Assembly (NCBI RefSeq): GCF_000407565.1
Contig: NZ_ASWI01000004.1
Coordinates: 514,001 to 578,000, forward strand
Direction of reading: 5' to 3'
Length of the DNA: 64,000 nucleotides
Source of the DNA: Enterococcus cecorum DSM 20682 = ATCC 43198
GTDB lineage: Bacteria; Bacillota; Bacilli; Lactobacillales; Enterococcaceae
Below the pieces are notes generated by a model. The model saw only the letters and a program-made list of their open reading frames with translations. It searched no databases and was not told where the DNA came from. Positions 45,869-56,510 of this stretch are shown in pieces. The translations under genes and the position numbers were made by a program. How positions within the stretch are numbered: position 1 is the stretch's first letter; each line of letters opens with the position of its first letter.

Positions 45869-47623
45869 ATGGCGATATTTAAAAAGTTATGGTGGTTTTT
45901 TAAACAAGAAAAGAAACATTACTTAATTGGTATAACCGCATTGATTGTGGTAGCTTTGGTTCAATTAATTCCACCATGGGTAATTGGTAAAGTAATTGAT
46001 GAAATTGCCAGTAAGCAGATTGATCTACAAAAGATTTTTTATTACATAGGTCTACTTGTTTTTTCTGCAATTAGCCAATACGCCTTTCGTTATGTGTGGC
46101 GTACCAATATTTGGGGAAGTGCAGCTCGTTTGGAAAAAATATTACGAGAACGATTATTTGATCATTTTACATTGATGGACCAAATTTTTTATCATAAATA
46201 TCGTACCGGAGATTTAATGGCTTATGCAACTATGAATTTAAATGCGATTCAAAATGTTGCAGGCGCAGGAATTTTAACATTTATTGATTCATTTATCACA
46301 GGTGGTATTACGATTATTGCAATGATGATTTTTGTTGATATTCGATTGACAATTTTAGCATTATTACCGTTACCACTGTTATCATTAATGGCCAAAGTGT
46401 TAGGCGATAAATTACATAATGCTTTTCGTAAATCCCAAGACGCCTTTTCTGATTTGAATGATAAAGTCCAAGAAAGTGTCACCGGGATTAAAGTCATCAA
46501 AACATTTGGCCAAGAAAAAGAAGATGTAGAAGATTTTAAAGATAAGGTCGATTTTGTAATTGAAAAAAACAAGAAAGTAGCGCTATACGATTCTTTATAT
46601 GATCCATTAATTACACTGATTATTGGTTTAACTTATGTGGTAACCATTATCATTGGTGGTGGATATGTGGTAAAAGGAACCATTTCGATTGGTCAATTAG
46701 TTTCTTTTATGAGTTATATCGGCATGTTAGTATGGCCAATGTTTGCAGTCGGTCAACTATTTAATGTACTTGAACGAGGGAATGCAAGTTATGATCGTGT
46801 CTTTGAACTATTCAGAGAAAAAAGCCATATTATTGAAAAACAAACAGGTATTTCACAAAAAGCAAACGGCGATTTAAGTATCGATTTGGATTCGTTCACC
46901 TATCCTGATGGGCAAAATCCGGTTTTACAAAATATTCATGTGACGATTCCTCAAGGTAAGACGCTAGGAATCGTGGGAAAAACGGGTTCAGGAAAAACAA
47001 CTTTATTGAGTTTGTTACTAAGAACTTATGATGACTATCAAGGAAGTATCTATTTTGGTGATTATAGTATTAAAGATTACCGATTAGATGCCTATTTGCC
47101 TGCAATTGGGTATGTTCCACAAGATCATTTTCTATTTTCAACAACGATTGCTGAAAATATTTGTTTTGCTAATCCAAATTTTGGAGAAGAGAAAATGATT
47201 CAAGCAGCCAAACAAGCAGCCATTCATGAAGATATTATGCAAATGCCTCATGGATATGAAACTTTGGTGGGTGAACGTGGTATCTCATTATCAGGTGGGC
47301 AAAAACAACGTATTTCTATTGCGCGGGCCTTTATCACAGATCCAAATCTATTAATTTTAGATGATGCGTTATCTGCTGTGGATGCCAAAACCGAAGAAGC
47401 TATCTTAGAGCAAATTCGTCAAAAAGAAAATCATTCATCTATGATTATTGTGGCGCATCGCTTGAGTAGTGTGATGCATGCGGATGAAATTATTGTATTA
47501 GAAGATGGTCAAATTGCTGAACGCGGTACGCATCAACAATTATTAGATAATCAAGCTTGGTATGCAAAAATGTGGCATAAACAACAATTAGAAAGTAATT
47601 TAGATCAAAGGGGGGCTGAATAA
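45869..47623 (+). CDS. efrC: Heterodimeric ABC multidrug exporter, EfrC-like half
   Basis: A 584-residue half-transporter with six N-terminal membrane helices (about 1-320) and one nucleotide-binding domain. Walker A VGKTGSGKTT, signature LSGGQKQR, and Walker B LLILDDALSAV with Asp instead of the catalytic Glu are seen. That is the degenerate-site half of a heterodimeric exporter. Synteny with nfo, tyrS and ccpA fits E. faecalis EfrCD (EF1733-EF1732), a multidrug exporter. ATG 45869 is 7 bp behind AGGAG. It overlaps efrD by one base. Confidence 0.88.
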   Translation: MAIFKKLWWFFKQEKKHYLIGITALIVVALVQLIPPWVIGKVIDEIASKQIDLQKIFYYIGLLVFSAISQYAFRYVWRTNIWGSAARLEKILRERLFDHFTLMDQIFYHKYRTGDLMAYATMNLNAIQNVAGAGILTFIDSFITGGITIIAMMIFVDIRLTILALLPLPLLSLMAKVLGDKLHNAFRKSQDAFSDLNDKVQESVTGIKVIKTFGQEKEDVEDFKDKVDFVIEKNKKVALYDSLYDPLITLIIGLTYVVTIIIGGGYVVKGTISIGQLVSFMSYIGMLVWPMFAVGQLFNVLERGNASYDRVFELFREKSHIIEKQTGISQKANGDLSIDLDSFTYPDGQNPVLQNIHVTIPQGKTLGIVGKTGSGKTTLLSLLLRTYDDYQGSIYFGDYSIKDYRLDAYLPAIGYVPQDHFLFSTTIAENICFANPNFGEEKMIQAAKQAAIHEDIMQMPHGYETLVGERGISLSGGQKQRISIARAFITDPNLLILDDALSAVDAKTEEAILEQIRQKENHSSMIIVAHRLSSVMHADEIIVLEDGQIAERGTHQQLLDNQAWYAKMWHKQQLESNLDQRGAE

Positions 47624-49407
47624 TGGAACAACAATCAGAATGGTCAAAATCATTTACCATAAAAGAACAAGCATCAATTTTAAAGAGAACCTTTAAATTT
47701 GCGCGTCCGTTTGCAGCTACCTTTTTCTTTGCGGTGATTTTCTCGATTGCTTTAGCGGTAATCAATGTTTATATGCCACAAATTCTACAATATTTTATGG
47801 ACCACTATTTACAAACCAAATCAGCGACTATGCGAATTTTATACCTCTTTGCTGGTTTGTATTTTGCAACCTCAATCATTAAGGCATTTATTTGGTTTGG
47901 CCAGTGGTATTTATATGCTGTTGCTTCCATTAAGACGTTAAATCGTATTCGCGTCATTTTATTTGAAAAGTTACAGCAACTAGGGATTCGCTATTTCGAT
48001 CAAACGCCCGCAGGTTCTATTGTCTCACGGGTAACCAATGATACTGAAACCTTGTATGATTTTTGGAATGTCTTTATGATGGTGTTAACTGGAATCTTAT
48101 CGTTAGTTAGTTCATTTGTAGCGATGTATGCTTTGGATAAGAAAATCGCCTTAGTAAACTTAGCTTTTTTACCACTACTAATCTTAATCATTGTTACGTA
48201 TCAAAGACTATCTTCTAAGATTTATCGACAAATGCGTGAACGTTTGAGTGAGTTGAATACAAAATTGAACGAATACATTTCGGGAATGCATATTATCCAG
48301 CAATTCCGTCAAGAAAATCGTTTGAAAAAAAGTTTTGAGAAGACTAATACCAAATATTTGCGCACGCGCTATGCCATGATTAAAACCAACACGTTATTGC
48401 TTGCACCGATTATTAACTTCTTATACGCAATCGGATTGAGTATTAGTTTGACCATGTTTGGTTTTCAGGCTACGCATACAGTCTTAGAGGTCGGGATGAT
48501 TTATGCTTTTACAACTTATGTGCAAAATTTCTTTAGACCAATGACGCAGGTAATGGATTCATTGAGTACTTACGCAGACGGTTTAGTTGCTGCGAGTCGA
48601 ATCTTAAAATTAATGGATACGCAAGAATTAATTCCTGAACAAAAAAATCTTGAAGATGCTAAAATTACACGCGGTAAAATCGAATTTAAACATGTAAGTT
48701 TCTCATATGATGGTAAAAACCAAGTCTTGAAAGATATTAGTTTTGTGGCTGATGAAAATCAAACTGTAGCCTTAGTTGGTCATACAGGTAGCGGTAAGAG
48801 CTCGATTATTAATGTACTGATGCGCTTCTATGAATTTGAAGAGGGGCAAATTCTCATTGATGGTCGTGACATTCGTGACTATACCTATAAAGAATTGCGT
48901 GAAAAAATCGGATTGGTTTTACAAGATCCATTTATGTTTTATGGAACAATTGCCGATAATATTCGTTTGTTAAATCCGGATATTACAGATGAAGAAATGA
49001 TTCATGCGGCTAAGTTTGTTCAAGCTGATCAATTTATTGAAGAATTAGACGGTGATTATCAAGCCAAAGTGATTGAAAAAGGGGCGGCGTATTCGAGTGG
49101 GCAACGTCAATTAATTTCCTTTGCGCGTACCGTGGTTACAAATCCGAAAATCTTAATTTTAGATGAAGCAACGGCTAATATTGATACAGAAACAGAAAGT
49201 CATATTCAACAAGGTTTACAAAATATGCGCCAAAATCGTACCACAATTGCCATTGCCCACCGTCTATCTACTATTCGCGATGCTGATTTGATTTTGGTTT
49301 TAGATAAAGGTCGAATTGTCGAACGCGGTAATCATGAAGAATTGCTTGCCAAAGATGGCTTATATGCACAAATGTATGCCTTACAAGCTAGTGGTGAGGA
49401 AATATAA
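47623..49407 (+). CDS. efrD: Heterodimeric ABC multidrug exporter, EfrD-like half
   Basis: A 594-residue partner with six helices and one nucleotide-binding domain. Walker A GHTGSGKSS and Walker B ILDEATANI keep the catalytic Glu, but the signature is SSGQRQ rather than LSGGQ. It therefore supplies the consensus Walker site and the degraded signature, the complement of EfrC, as expected for one competent and one degenerate ATP site. Its start overlaps the efrC stop. Confidence 0.88.
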   Translation: MEQQSEWSKSFTIKEQASILKRTFKFARPFAATFFFAVIFSIALAVINVYMPQILQYFMDHYLQTKSATMRILYLFAGLYFATSIIKAFIWFGQWYLYAVASIKTLNRIRVILFEKLQQLGIRYFDQTPAGSIVSRVTNDTETLYDFWNVFMMVLTGILSLVSSFVAMYALDKKIALVNLAFLPLLILIIVTYQRLSSKIYRQMRERLSELNTKLNEYISGMHIIQQFRQENRLKKSFEKTNTKYLRTRYAMIKTNTLLLAPIINFLYAIGLSISLTMFGFQATHTVLEVGMIYAFTTYVQNFFRPMTQVMDSLSTYADGLVAASRILKLMDTQELIPEQKNLEDAKITRGKIEFKHVSFSYDGKNQVLKDISFVADENQTVALVGHTGSGKSSIINVLMRFYEFEEGQILIDGRDIRDYTYKELREKIGLVLQDPFMFYGTIADNIRLLNPDITDEEMIHAAKFVQADQFIEELDGDYQAKVIEKGAAYSSGQRQLISFARTVVTNPKILILDEATANIDTETESHIQQGLQNMRQNRTTIAIAHRLSTIRDADLILVLDKGRIVERGNHEELLAKDGLYAQMYALQASGEEI

Positions 49408-49434
49408 AGTTTCTTAACACATAACAAATAATAA

Positions 49435-49478
49435 CGACTACCATAAGTTTTAAAATAGCTTGTGGTAGTCGCTTTTTT
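49435..49478. terminator. Terminator between efrD and the RpiR gene
   Basis: CGACTACCATAAG (49435-49447) pairs with CTTGTGGTAGTCG (49459-49471; one wobble), followed by C and six T. Confidence 0.9.
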
Positions 49479-50397
49479 AATTCGGTCTGAAGGAATCTTG
49501 AATTTGATAATGAATTTTTTGTTTTTCTTCTTGCATAATACTTGAGCTGCTTTGACGCGTATCAATCATTTCGCCCATTTCGAGTACATGATTTAAGTTT
49601 TGCTGATAATTGATTGAAAAATATAAACTATATAAGATATCCAATAAATAGGAGATAGAAGTATTAATTGTGAAACTAGCAATTTTCGAATAAAGTTTTT
49701 CTCGCGTCGTTAAAAAGAGGTTACAGTCGCTATGCTTAGACAATTGATTATCCCCGATACTGGTCAAAGCAATGATAGGCGTATTTTTCTTTTTGAGCAT
49801 TTTGGCGATATTAATGATGGCTGAATTTTCCCCTGTATAAGAAATTAAGATAGCACAGGTATCCGGACCAGTGTTGTAGGCTTGATATAGCGTTTCACCG
49901 ATTACATCCGACATTTCTACCGGACAATTCAATCGCTGCATTTTGAGCATAAAATCTTTAGCCACCATTAAGTTGCCACTGCTACCAAAGATTTTAATCT
50001 GTTTGGCATTTTTTAAAAGCTTTTTGGCTGTTTTTAATTTTTGTGGTGTCAGTAATTCAAAAGAGTCCATCAAGGTGGCACTTTCTAATTGAGCAATATT
50101 ACTAGCAATTAACATTTCGTTGTCATTGGCTGAAAAAGGAAGATTGGGATCGATTTGTTGAAACCGGGCATTTAGATATTGTTGTTCTTCTTTAAATGCC
50201 TGACGTAAACTGAGCCAACCATCAAATTCTAATTTTTTGGCTAAACGAATAAAGGTAGAAGGATGGACATATAATTGATTGGCTAGCTGTGAGATGGCAT
50301 ATTGATCCAGGTCAAAAGGGTGTTCTTGCATGAATTGAATAATATTTTGTTCAGCAGGTGATAATTTGACCTGTTTCATTTTTTCGGATAATAACAT
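49477..50397 (-). CDS. RpiR-family sugar-phosphate-responsive regulator
   Basis: A 306-residue regulator. The N-terminal helix-turn-helix (HTH_6, about residues 1-75; YAISQLANQLYVHPSTFIRLAKKL) is followed by a SIS sugar-isomerase domain (about 125-260; IKIFGSSGNLMVAKDF, ILISYTGENSAIINIAKML). SIS domains bind phosphosugars. AAGGAGG is about 5 bp before the ATG. It is transcribed away from a GH1 gene, and the gap between them carries two sets of inverted TATTTACAA repeats, so it most likely controls that gene and itself. Confidence 0.92.
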   Translation of the reverse strand: MLLSEKMKQVKLSPAEQNIIQFMQEHPFDLDQYAISQLANQLYVHPSTFIRLAKKLEFDGWLSLRQAFKEEQQYLNARFQQIDPNLPFSANDNEMLIASNIAQLESATLMDSFELLTPQKLKTAKKLLKNAKQIKIFGSSGNLMVAKDFMLKMQRLNCPVEMSDVIGETLYQAYNTGPDTCAILISYTGENSAIINIAKMLKKKNTPIIALTSIGDNQLSKHSDCNLFLTTREKLYSKIASFTINTSISYLLDILYSLYFSINYQQNLNHVLEMGEMIDTRQSSSSIMQEEKQKIHYQIQDSFRPN

Positions 50398-50436
50398 AGC
50401 TTCCTCCTTTGTTTTTCATAAGTCTATTTTAAATGA

Positions 50437-50478
50437 TATTTACAAAAAATGCACGATTGAAAACGTATTTTGTAAATA
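50437..50478. promoter_or_regulatory. Inverted repeat operator 1 (RpiR-GH1 gap)
   Basis: TATTTACAAAA (50437-50447) and TTTTGTAAATA (50468-50478), a perfect 11-bp inverted repeat with 20 bp between arms. Confidence 0.7.
50457..50471 (+). promoter_or_regulatory. cre-like site in the RpiR-GH1 gap
   Basis: TTGAAAACGTATTTT matches WTGNAANCGNWNNCW except at one position. It lies within operator 1, fitting catabolite repression of a beta-glucoside gene. Confidence 0.55.
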
Positions 50479-50502
50479 TTATTGCAGATTTTATGAATTT
50501 AG

Positions 50503-50530
50503 TTGTAGTTTTATTTACAAATAGGATAAT
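50503..50530 (+). promoter_or_regulatory. GH1 gene promoter
   Basis: TTGTAG (50503-50508), 16 bp, GATAAT (50525-50530), flanked and overlapped by operator 2. Confidence 0.6.
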
Positions 50531-50543
50531 AAGATTGTAAATA
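50512..50543. promoter_or_regulatory. Inverted repeat operator 2 (RpiR-GH1 gap)
   Basis: TATTTACAA (50512-50520) and TTGTAAATA (50535-50543), the same half-site as operator 1, straddling the -10 box. Confidence 0.68.
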
Positions 50544-50569
50544 TTATGATGAAGAAAGTAGGAATATCA

Positions 50570-51997
<1,428 letters not shown>

Positions 51998-52002
51998 TAT
52001 AA

Positions 52003-52085
52003 AAAGGAGCGGCTCTGAGGTGACCCCCAAAAGTCTAACTTTTGGGGGTCACCTCACTCGTTAATTGGGCCACTCCTTTATTTTT
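52003..52085. terminator. Bidirectional terminator of the GH1 and MATE genes, interrupted by a 41-bp element
   Basis: AAAGGAG and GGCTC (52003-52015, one mismatch) pair with GGGCC and CTCCTTT (52067-52079), flanked by A- and T-runs. A 41-bp palindrome plus a CTC duplication sits in the loop. Without it the hairpin would have a 7-nt loop (GTTAATT). Confidence 0.82.
52016..52056. mobile_element. 41-bp palindromic mini-element derived from the IS end
   Basis: TGAGGTGACCCCCAAAAGT, then CTA, then the exact reverse complement of the first arm: two 19-bp perfect arms with a 3-nt loop. It starts TG and ends CA, like the IS at 41.1 kb, and its arms equal the right end of that IS. It is flanked by a 3-bp direct repeat CTC (52013-52015 and 52057-52059). 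It encodes nothing. Confidence 0.85.
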
Positions 52086-53436
52086 ATGTATTCATAATCG
52101 ATTTTTTACGCCAAGTTCCATGACGCCAACGATGAATCATTAATATTGCGCGTAAGGATTCGTCTATCGCATAAGCAATCCAAACACCTACTAAACCAAA
52201 ATTTACCACGATAGCTAACAAATAGGAAAATGGTAAACTGATTAGCCATAGGACGGTCAAACTACAAAACAGTGGAAACTTGACATCACCACTAGCATTT
52301 AGCGAGCCGACTAGTGTCATATTGACGGCCCGGGCTGCTTCAAGAACAATTTCAACTAAAAAGACCCAACGTGCGATATCGATAATTTCTTGATTATTGG
52401 TAAAGATATGCATAATTGGCTGAATGAAAAGAAAAGTAATGACACAAATCAAAATAGAAATCGCGACATTTTGCCATGTTGAACGCATGCCACGTTGATA
52501 AGCACGATCAAATTCTTGCGCTCCTACACGTCGACCGATAATAATCTGATTTCCTTGACTTAAAGCCGCTGCTGTTAAAAAAACGAATTGCGTAATAGCA
52601 GCAACATAGGATTTAGCAATTAAGACATTTGCCCCTAAAGAAGCAACTATCATCGTAACCACTACTTGTGCCCCTTGATAGGAAACTGATTCACCAGAAG
52701 AAGGTAAGCCCAATTTTAATATTTGTTTTAGTTTAGTGATAGAAATCTTATGGATACGTGAAGAAAATAGCTCATAACCCACATGTTTTTTTAGTAAGCG
52801 ATGGGCGACATTAAAAGCAATAAAATTACTGAATAATGCCGAAAAAGCCAAACCTTCAACACCAAGATGTGGTAGTCCAAATGGTGAAAATAGGGCAAGA
52901 TAATTTCCGATAACTGCTAAAAAACTAGCAGACATTGGAATTAACAATGCTTGTTTGGTGTATCCATGTGTTCTCAAACTTGCTACCATTATGGCATTGA
53001 CAGCTGCGATAAATACACCACCACCATAAATCTTTGCATAAGGTAGACCAATTTGAATGACTTCAGCAGGTAAATTCATAAATCCTAATAATTTTTCAGG
53101 AAAAAAATAAAAACAAATGCTTAGAATTAACCCAATCGCTAATCCAGCAAAAATAGCAGTATTGATGATTTCGGGAATTTCTCGATTCTTTTTAGCGCCA
53201 ATAAATTGAGCAATCATTATTTGTGTACCAATTGTGACAAATCCATAAATATAGACAGATAAACTCAATAATTGGTTGGTAGCCCCTACACTGGCAACGG
53301 CAACTTCATTGAATTGTGAAATCATCCAGACATTAATATTTCCAATAATAACAACCATTAATAATTCCACGAATATAGGCCAACTTAAAAAGATTAATTC
53401 ACGGTCCGAAGCATGAAAATTCATTTTACTTGTCAA
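52084..53436 (-). CDS. MATE-family efflux transporter
   Basis: A 450-residue membrane protein with 12 predicted helices in two similar halves. The MATE pattern is seen in ELIFLSWPIFVELLMVVIIGNINVWMISQ, VGATNQLLSL, QGNQIIIGRRVGA and the DESLRAI tail. It exports cations or drugs in exchange for sodium or protons; the substrate is unknown. TTG at 53436 is 8 bp behind GGAGGG, while the ATG at 53424 is 20 bp away, so I keep TTG. Confidence 0.88.
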   Translation of the reverse strand: MTSKMNFHASDRELIFLSWPIFVELLMVVIIGNINVWMISQFNEVAVASVGATNQLLSLSVYIYGFVTIGTQIMIAQFIGAKKNREIPEIINTAIFAGLAIGLILSICFYFFPEKLLGFMNLPAEVIQIGLPYAKIYGGGVFIAAVNAIMVASLRTHGYTKQALLIPMSASFLAVIGNYLALFSPFGLPHLGVEGLAFSALFSNFIAFNVAHRLLKKHVGYELFSSRIHKISITKLKQILKLGLPSSGESVSYQGAQVVVTMIVASLGANVLIAKSYVAAITQFVFLTAAALSQGNQIIIGRRVGAQEFDRAYQRGMRSTWQNVAISILICVITFLFIQPIMHIFTNNQEIIDIARWVFLVEIVLEAARAVNMTLVGSLNASGDVKFPLFCSLTVLWLISLPFSYLLAIVVNFGLVGVWIAYAIDESLRAILMIHRWRHGTWRKKSIMNT

Positions 53437-53527
53437 AATATTTTCCCTCCTTTATAGTGGATATAGTTTCTTATAAACTGAATAAGATTATACTACTATA
53501 TATTAGAAAGTAAAGGGGTTTCTTTAA

Positions 53528-54445
53528 ATGAAATACGATTGTATAATTATTGGTGCAGGACCGGCTGGCATGACGGCTGCTTTATATGCTGCACGTGCAA
53601 ACCTTAAAACATTATTATTGGAAAGAGGAATTCCTGGAGGACAAATGAACAACACTGCCGAGGTGGAAAATTATCCAGGCTTTGATTCAATTTTAGGTCC
53701 TGATCTAGCATTGAAGATGTATGATGGTATCAATCAATTTGGTGTTGAACACGGCTATGGTAATGTAGTAGAAGTGAAAGATCATCAAGATTATAAGGAA
53801 GTTATCACTGATGATGCAACTTATGAAGCCAAAGTTGTGATCATTGCAACTGGTTGTGAGCATCGAAATCTAGAAGTTCCTGGAGAAGCAGAATATTCTG
53901 GTCGTGGGGTTTCTTATTGTGCAGTATGTGATGGGGCATTTTTCCGAAATAAAAAATTAATTGTTGTTGGTGGTGGTGATTCTGCAGTTGAAGAAGCCAT
54001 TTATTTAACCCAATTTGCGGATGAAGTGAAGATTGTTCACCGTAGAGATGCTTTGCGTGCTCAAAAAATCATTCAAGACCGTGCCTTTGCAAATGAAAAA
54101 ATTTCATTTATTTGGGATAGTGTTGTTGAAGAAATTAAAGGTGATGATCAAAAAGTTACCGGTGTTCAAATCAAAAATGTTAAGACTGGTGAAACTTATG
54201 AAGAAGCTGCAGATGGCGTGTTCATTTATGTTGGATTAATTCCTTTAACACAAGCATTCACTTCTTTAGGGATTACCGATGATGCCGGTTGGATTGTAAC
54301 TGATGAACGCATGCAAACGAAAATTCCTGGTCTTTTAGCTTGTGGGGATGCGCGTCAAAAACACTTACGACAAATTACCACTGCAGTTGGTGACGGTGGA
54401 ATTGCAGGTCAACAAGCGTACCAATATATTGAAGAAAACAAATAA
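53528..54445 (+). CDS. trxB: Thioredoxin reductase
   Basis: A 305-residue flavoprotein that reduces thioredoxin with NADPH. FAD-binding IIGAGPAGMTAALYAARA (about 7-24), redox-active CAVC (Cys 131 and 134), NADPH-binding VVGGGDSAVEEA, and the FAD motif ACGDAR are seen. ATG follows AAAGGGG. It is monocistronic. Confidence 0.96.
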   Translation: MKYDCIIIGAGPAGMTAALYAARANLKTLLLERGIPGGQMNNTAEVENYPGFDSILGPDLALKMYDGINQFGVEHGYGNVVEVKDHQDYKEVITDDATYEAKVVIIATGCEHRNLEVPGEAEYSGRGVSYCAVCDGAFFRNKKLIVVGGGDSAVEEAIYLTQFADEVKIVHRRDALRAQKIIQDRAFANEKISFIWDSVVEEIKGDDQKVTGVQIKNVKTGETYEEAADGVFIYVGLIPLTQAFTSLGITDDAGWIVTDERMQTKIPGLLACGDARQKHLRQITTAVGDGGIAGQQAYQYIEENK

Positions 54446-54458
54446 TGACTAAATTTGA

Positions 54459-54490
54459 AACTTCTAGTTTATGATGCTAGAAGTTTTTGT
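54459..54490 (+). terminator. trxB terminator
   Basis: AACTTCTAG pairs with CTAGAAGTT, then TTTG. Confidence 0.85.
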
Positions 54491-54540
54491 TTTCGGAAAA
54501 TATTTAGCATTTTCATTTTTATAACTTTTGCTTTTTTGTC

Positions 54541-54569
54541 TGTTCATCTTTTTGTAATAATGTTATAAT
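54541..54569 (+). promoter_or_regulatory. Phosphosugar mutase gene promoter
   Basis: TGTTCA (54541-54546), 17 bp, TATAAT (54564-54569), with extended -10 TG one base before. Confidence 0.75.
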
Positions 54570-54621
54570 ATTACCGAGAAGTTCCTCTCGAAATCTTGAA
54601 TCTTAAAAAGAGGTGTTTTGC

Positions 54622-56346
54622 ATGTCTTGGGAACAAGTCTATGAACAATGGAAGAAAAAAGAGGATTTAGAAGCTCATTTAAGCGAACAATTAGCTGAGT
54701 TAGCAGATAATCCAAAAGAATTGGAAGATGCTTTTTATGCACCTTTAGAATTTGGTACAGCAGGTATGCGTGGAATTTTAGGGCCTGGGATTAACCGTAT
54801 GAATATTTATACTGTCCGTCAAGCAACAGAAGGTCTCGCAAGATTTATGGACACACAAGACCCTGAAACGCGCAATCGTGGGGTAGCTATTTCATATGAT
54901 TGCCGTCACTACTCTCCTGAATTTGCAATGGAAGCTGCCAAAACTCTAGCAAAGCATGGTATCAAATCTTACGTCTTCGAAAGTTTACGTCCAACACCTG
55001 AACTTTCATTTGCAGTACGTTACTTAAAAACCTTTACTGGTATCATGATTACTGCTTCACATAATCCAGCAAATTATAATGGATATAAAGTATATGGTGA
55101 AGACGGCGGACAAATGCCACCACAAGATGCAGATGCAGTAACAAAATTTGTTCGTGAGGTAGAAGATCCACTTGAAGTAGTTGTATTATCAGAAGAAGAA
55201 GCAAAACACAGTGGTTTAATTAATATTATTGGTGAAGAAGTTGATAATGCTTATCTAAAAGAGGTAAGTAAAGTAACTATCAATCATGAATTGGTAGCTG
55301 AAATGGGCAAAGAATTAAAACTAGTTTTCACGCCATTACATGGTACTGGTAAGATGCTAGGTGAAAAAGCCTTGAAACAAGCTGGCTTTGAAAAATTTGT
55401 CATTGAACCTTCACAAGCCGTTGCTGACCCTAACTTTAGTACAGTTAAATCACCAAATCCTGAAGAACATTCTGCATTTGAATATGCAATGAAACTAGGT
55501 AAAAAAGAAGATGCGGACTTATTGATTGCGACTGACCCTGATGCCGATCGACTAGGTGCAGCTGTAAGAATGCCAAATGGCGAATATCAAGTGTTGACTG
55601 GTAATCAAATTGGCGCGATTATGACTCAATATATTTTAACTGCTCATAAAAATGCAGGTACATTAAAAGAAAATGCGGCTATTGTGAAGTCAATCGTATC
55701 AAGTGAATTACCTGCAACGATTGCTAAGAGCTTTGGTGTGACGACATTTAATGTTTTAACTGGTTTCAAATTTATTGCTGAAAAGATTCAGTTGTTTGAA
55801 GATACTGGGTCAAATACCTTTATGTTTGGATTTGAAGAAAGTTATGGCTATCTTGTAAAATCATTTGTACGTGATAAAGATGCCATTCAAGCCTTAGTAT
55901 TATTAGCCGAAGTAGCAGCCTTTTATAAGAAGCAAGGTAAGACATTATATGATGCACTTCAAGAAATTTTTGCTGAATTTGGCTACTATGCAGAAAAAAC
56001 AATCTCTGTGACTATGAGTGGTTTAGAAGGTGCTGCTAAGATTAAAGCGTTGATGGCTACTTTCCGTGAAAAGGCACCAACTCATTTTGCTGATGTTGCC
56101 GTTGAAGTAACAGAAGATTTCCAAGCATTAACAAAAACACATGTCGATGGTACGGTTGAAAAATTAACTACTCCGCCATCTAATGTATTGAAATATATTT
56201 TGGCTGATGAAAGCTGGATTGCCGTACGTCCATCTGGTACTGAACCTAAGATTAAATTCTATATTGGGGTTAAAGCAGAATCTAGTGAAGCAGCAGCCCA
56301 AAAAATTAAAGATTTACAAGCAGCTATTGAAGAATTGACTGCATAA
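54622..56346 (+). CDS. pgcA: Phosphoglucomutase/phosphomannomutase (PgcA type)
   Basis: A 574-residue alpha-D-phosphohexomutase that interconverts glucose 6- and 1-phosphate, feeding GalU. It has four domains in order: the phosphoserine loop TASHNPANYNGYK (Ser about 146), metal loop TDPDADR, sugar-binding loop GFEESYGYL, and phosphate-binding RPSGTEPKIKFY. ATG 54622 is 8 bp behind AAAGAGG; the GTG at 54613 overlaps that SD. Length matches B. subtilis PgcA. Confidence 0.95.
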   Translation: MSWEQVYEQWKKKEDLEAHLSEQLAELADNPKELEDAFYAPLEFGTAGMRGILGPGINRMNIYTVRQATEGLARFMDTQDPETRNRGVAISYDCRHYSPEFAMEAAKTLAKHGIKSYVFESLRPTPELSFAVRYLKTFTGIMITASHNPANYNGYKVYGEDGGQMPPQDADAVTKFVREVEDPLEVVVLSEEEAKHSGLINIIGEEVDNAYLKEVSKVTINHELVAEMGKELKLVFTPLHGTGKMLGEKALKQAGFEKFVIEPSQAVADPNFSTVKSPNPEEHSAFEYAMKLGKKEDADLLIATDPDADRLGAAVRMPNGEYQVLTGNQIGAIMTQYILTAHKNAGTLKENAAIVKSIVSSELPATIAKSFGVTTFNVLTGFKFIAEKIQLFEDTGSNTFMFGFEESYGYLVKSFVRDKDAIQALVLLAEVAAFYKKQGKTLYDALQEIFAEFGYYAEKTISVTMSGLEGAAKIKALMATFREKAPTHFADVAVEVTEDFQALTKTHVDGTVEKLTTPPSNVLKYILADESWIAVRPSGTEPKIKFYIGVKAESSEAAAQKIKDLQAAIEELTA

Positions 56347-56356
56347 TCTTTGACTG

Positions 56357-56389
56357 AAAGACTCATCTATCATAGGTGGGTCTTTTTTT
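56357..56389 (+). terminator. Terminator of the mutase gene
   Basis: AAAGACTCATCTA and TAGGTGGGTCTTT (13 bp with two wobbles) around a 3-nt loop, then T-run. Confidence 0.92.
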
Positions 56390-56510
56390 ATACATTTTAT
56401 AGCAACTTGCCTCAAAATAGACTATTGCTTTCCTTGTCAAATTTTGATAGACTAGAATAAAAAATTATGAGAAATGCATGAATAAATTCTAATTCGAGTA
56501 AGGAGAAATT

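Noticed and set aside
54484-54498. CodY-like box between trxB and the mutase gene
   Set aside because: Only 11/15 matches, with a non-W centre and both outer positions wrong.
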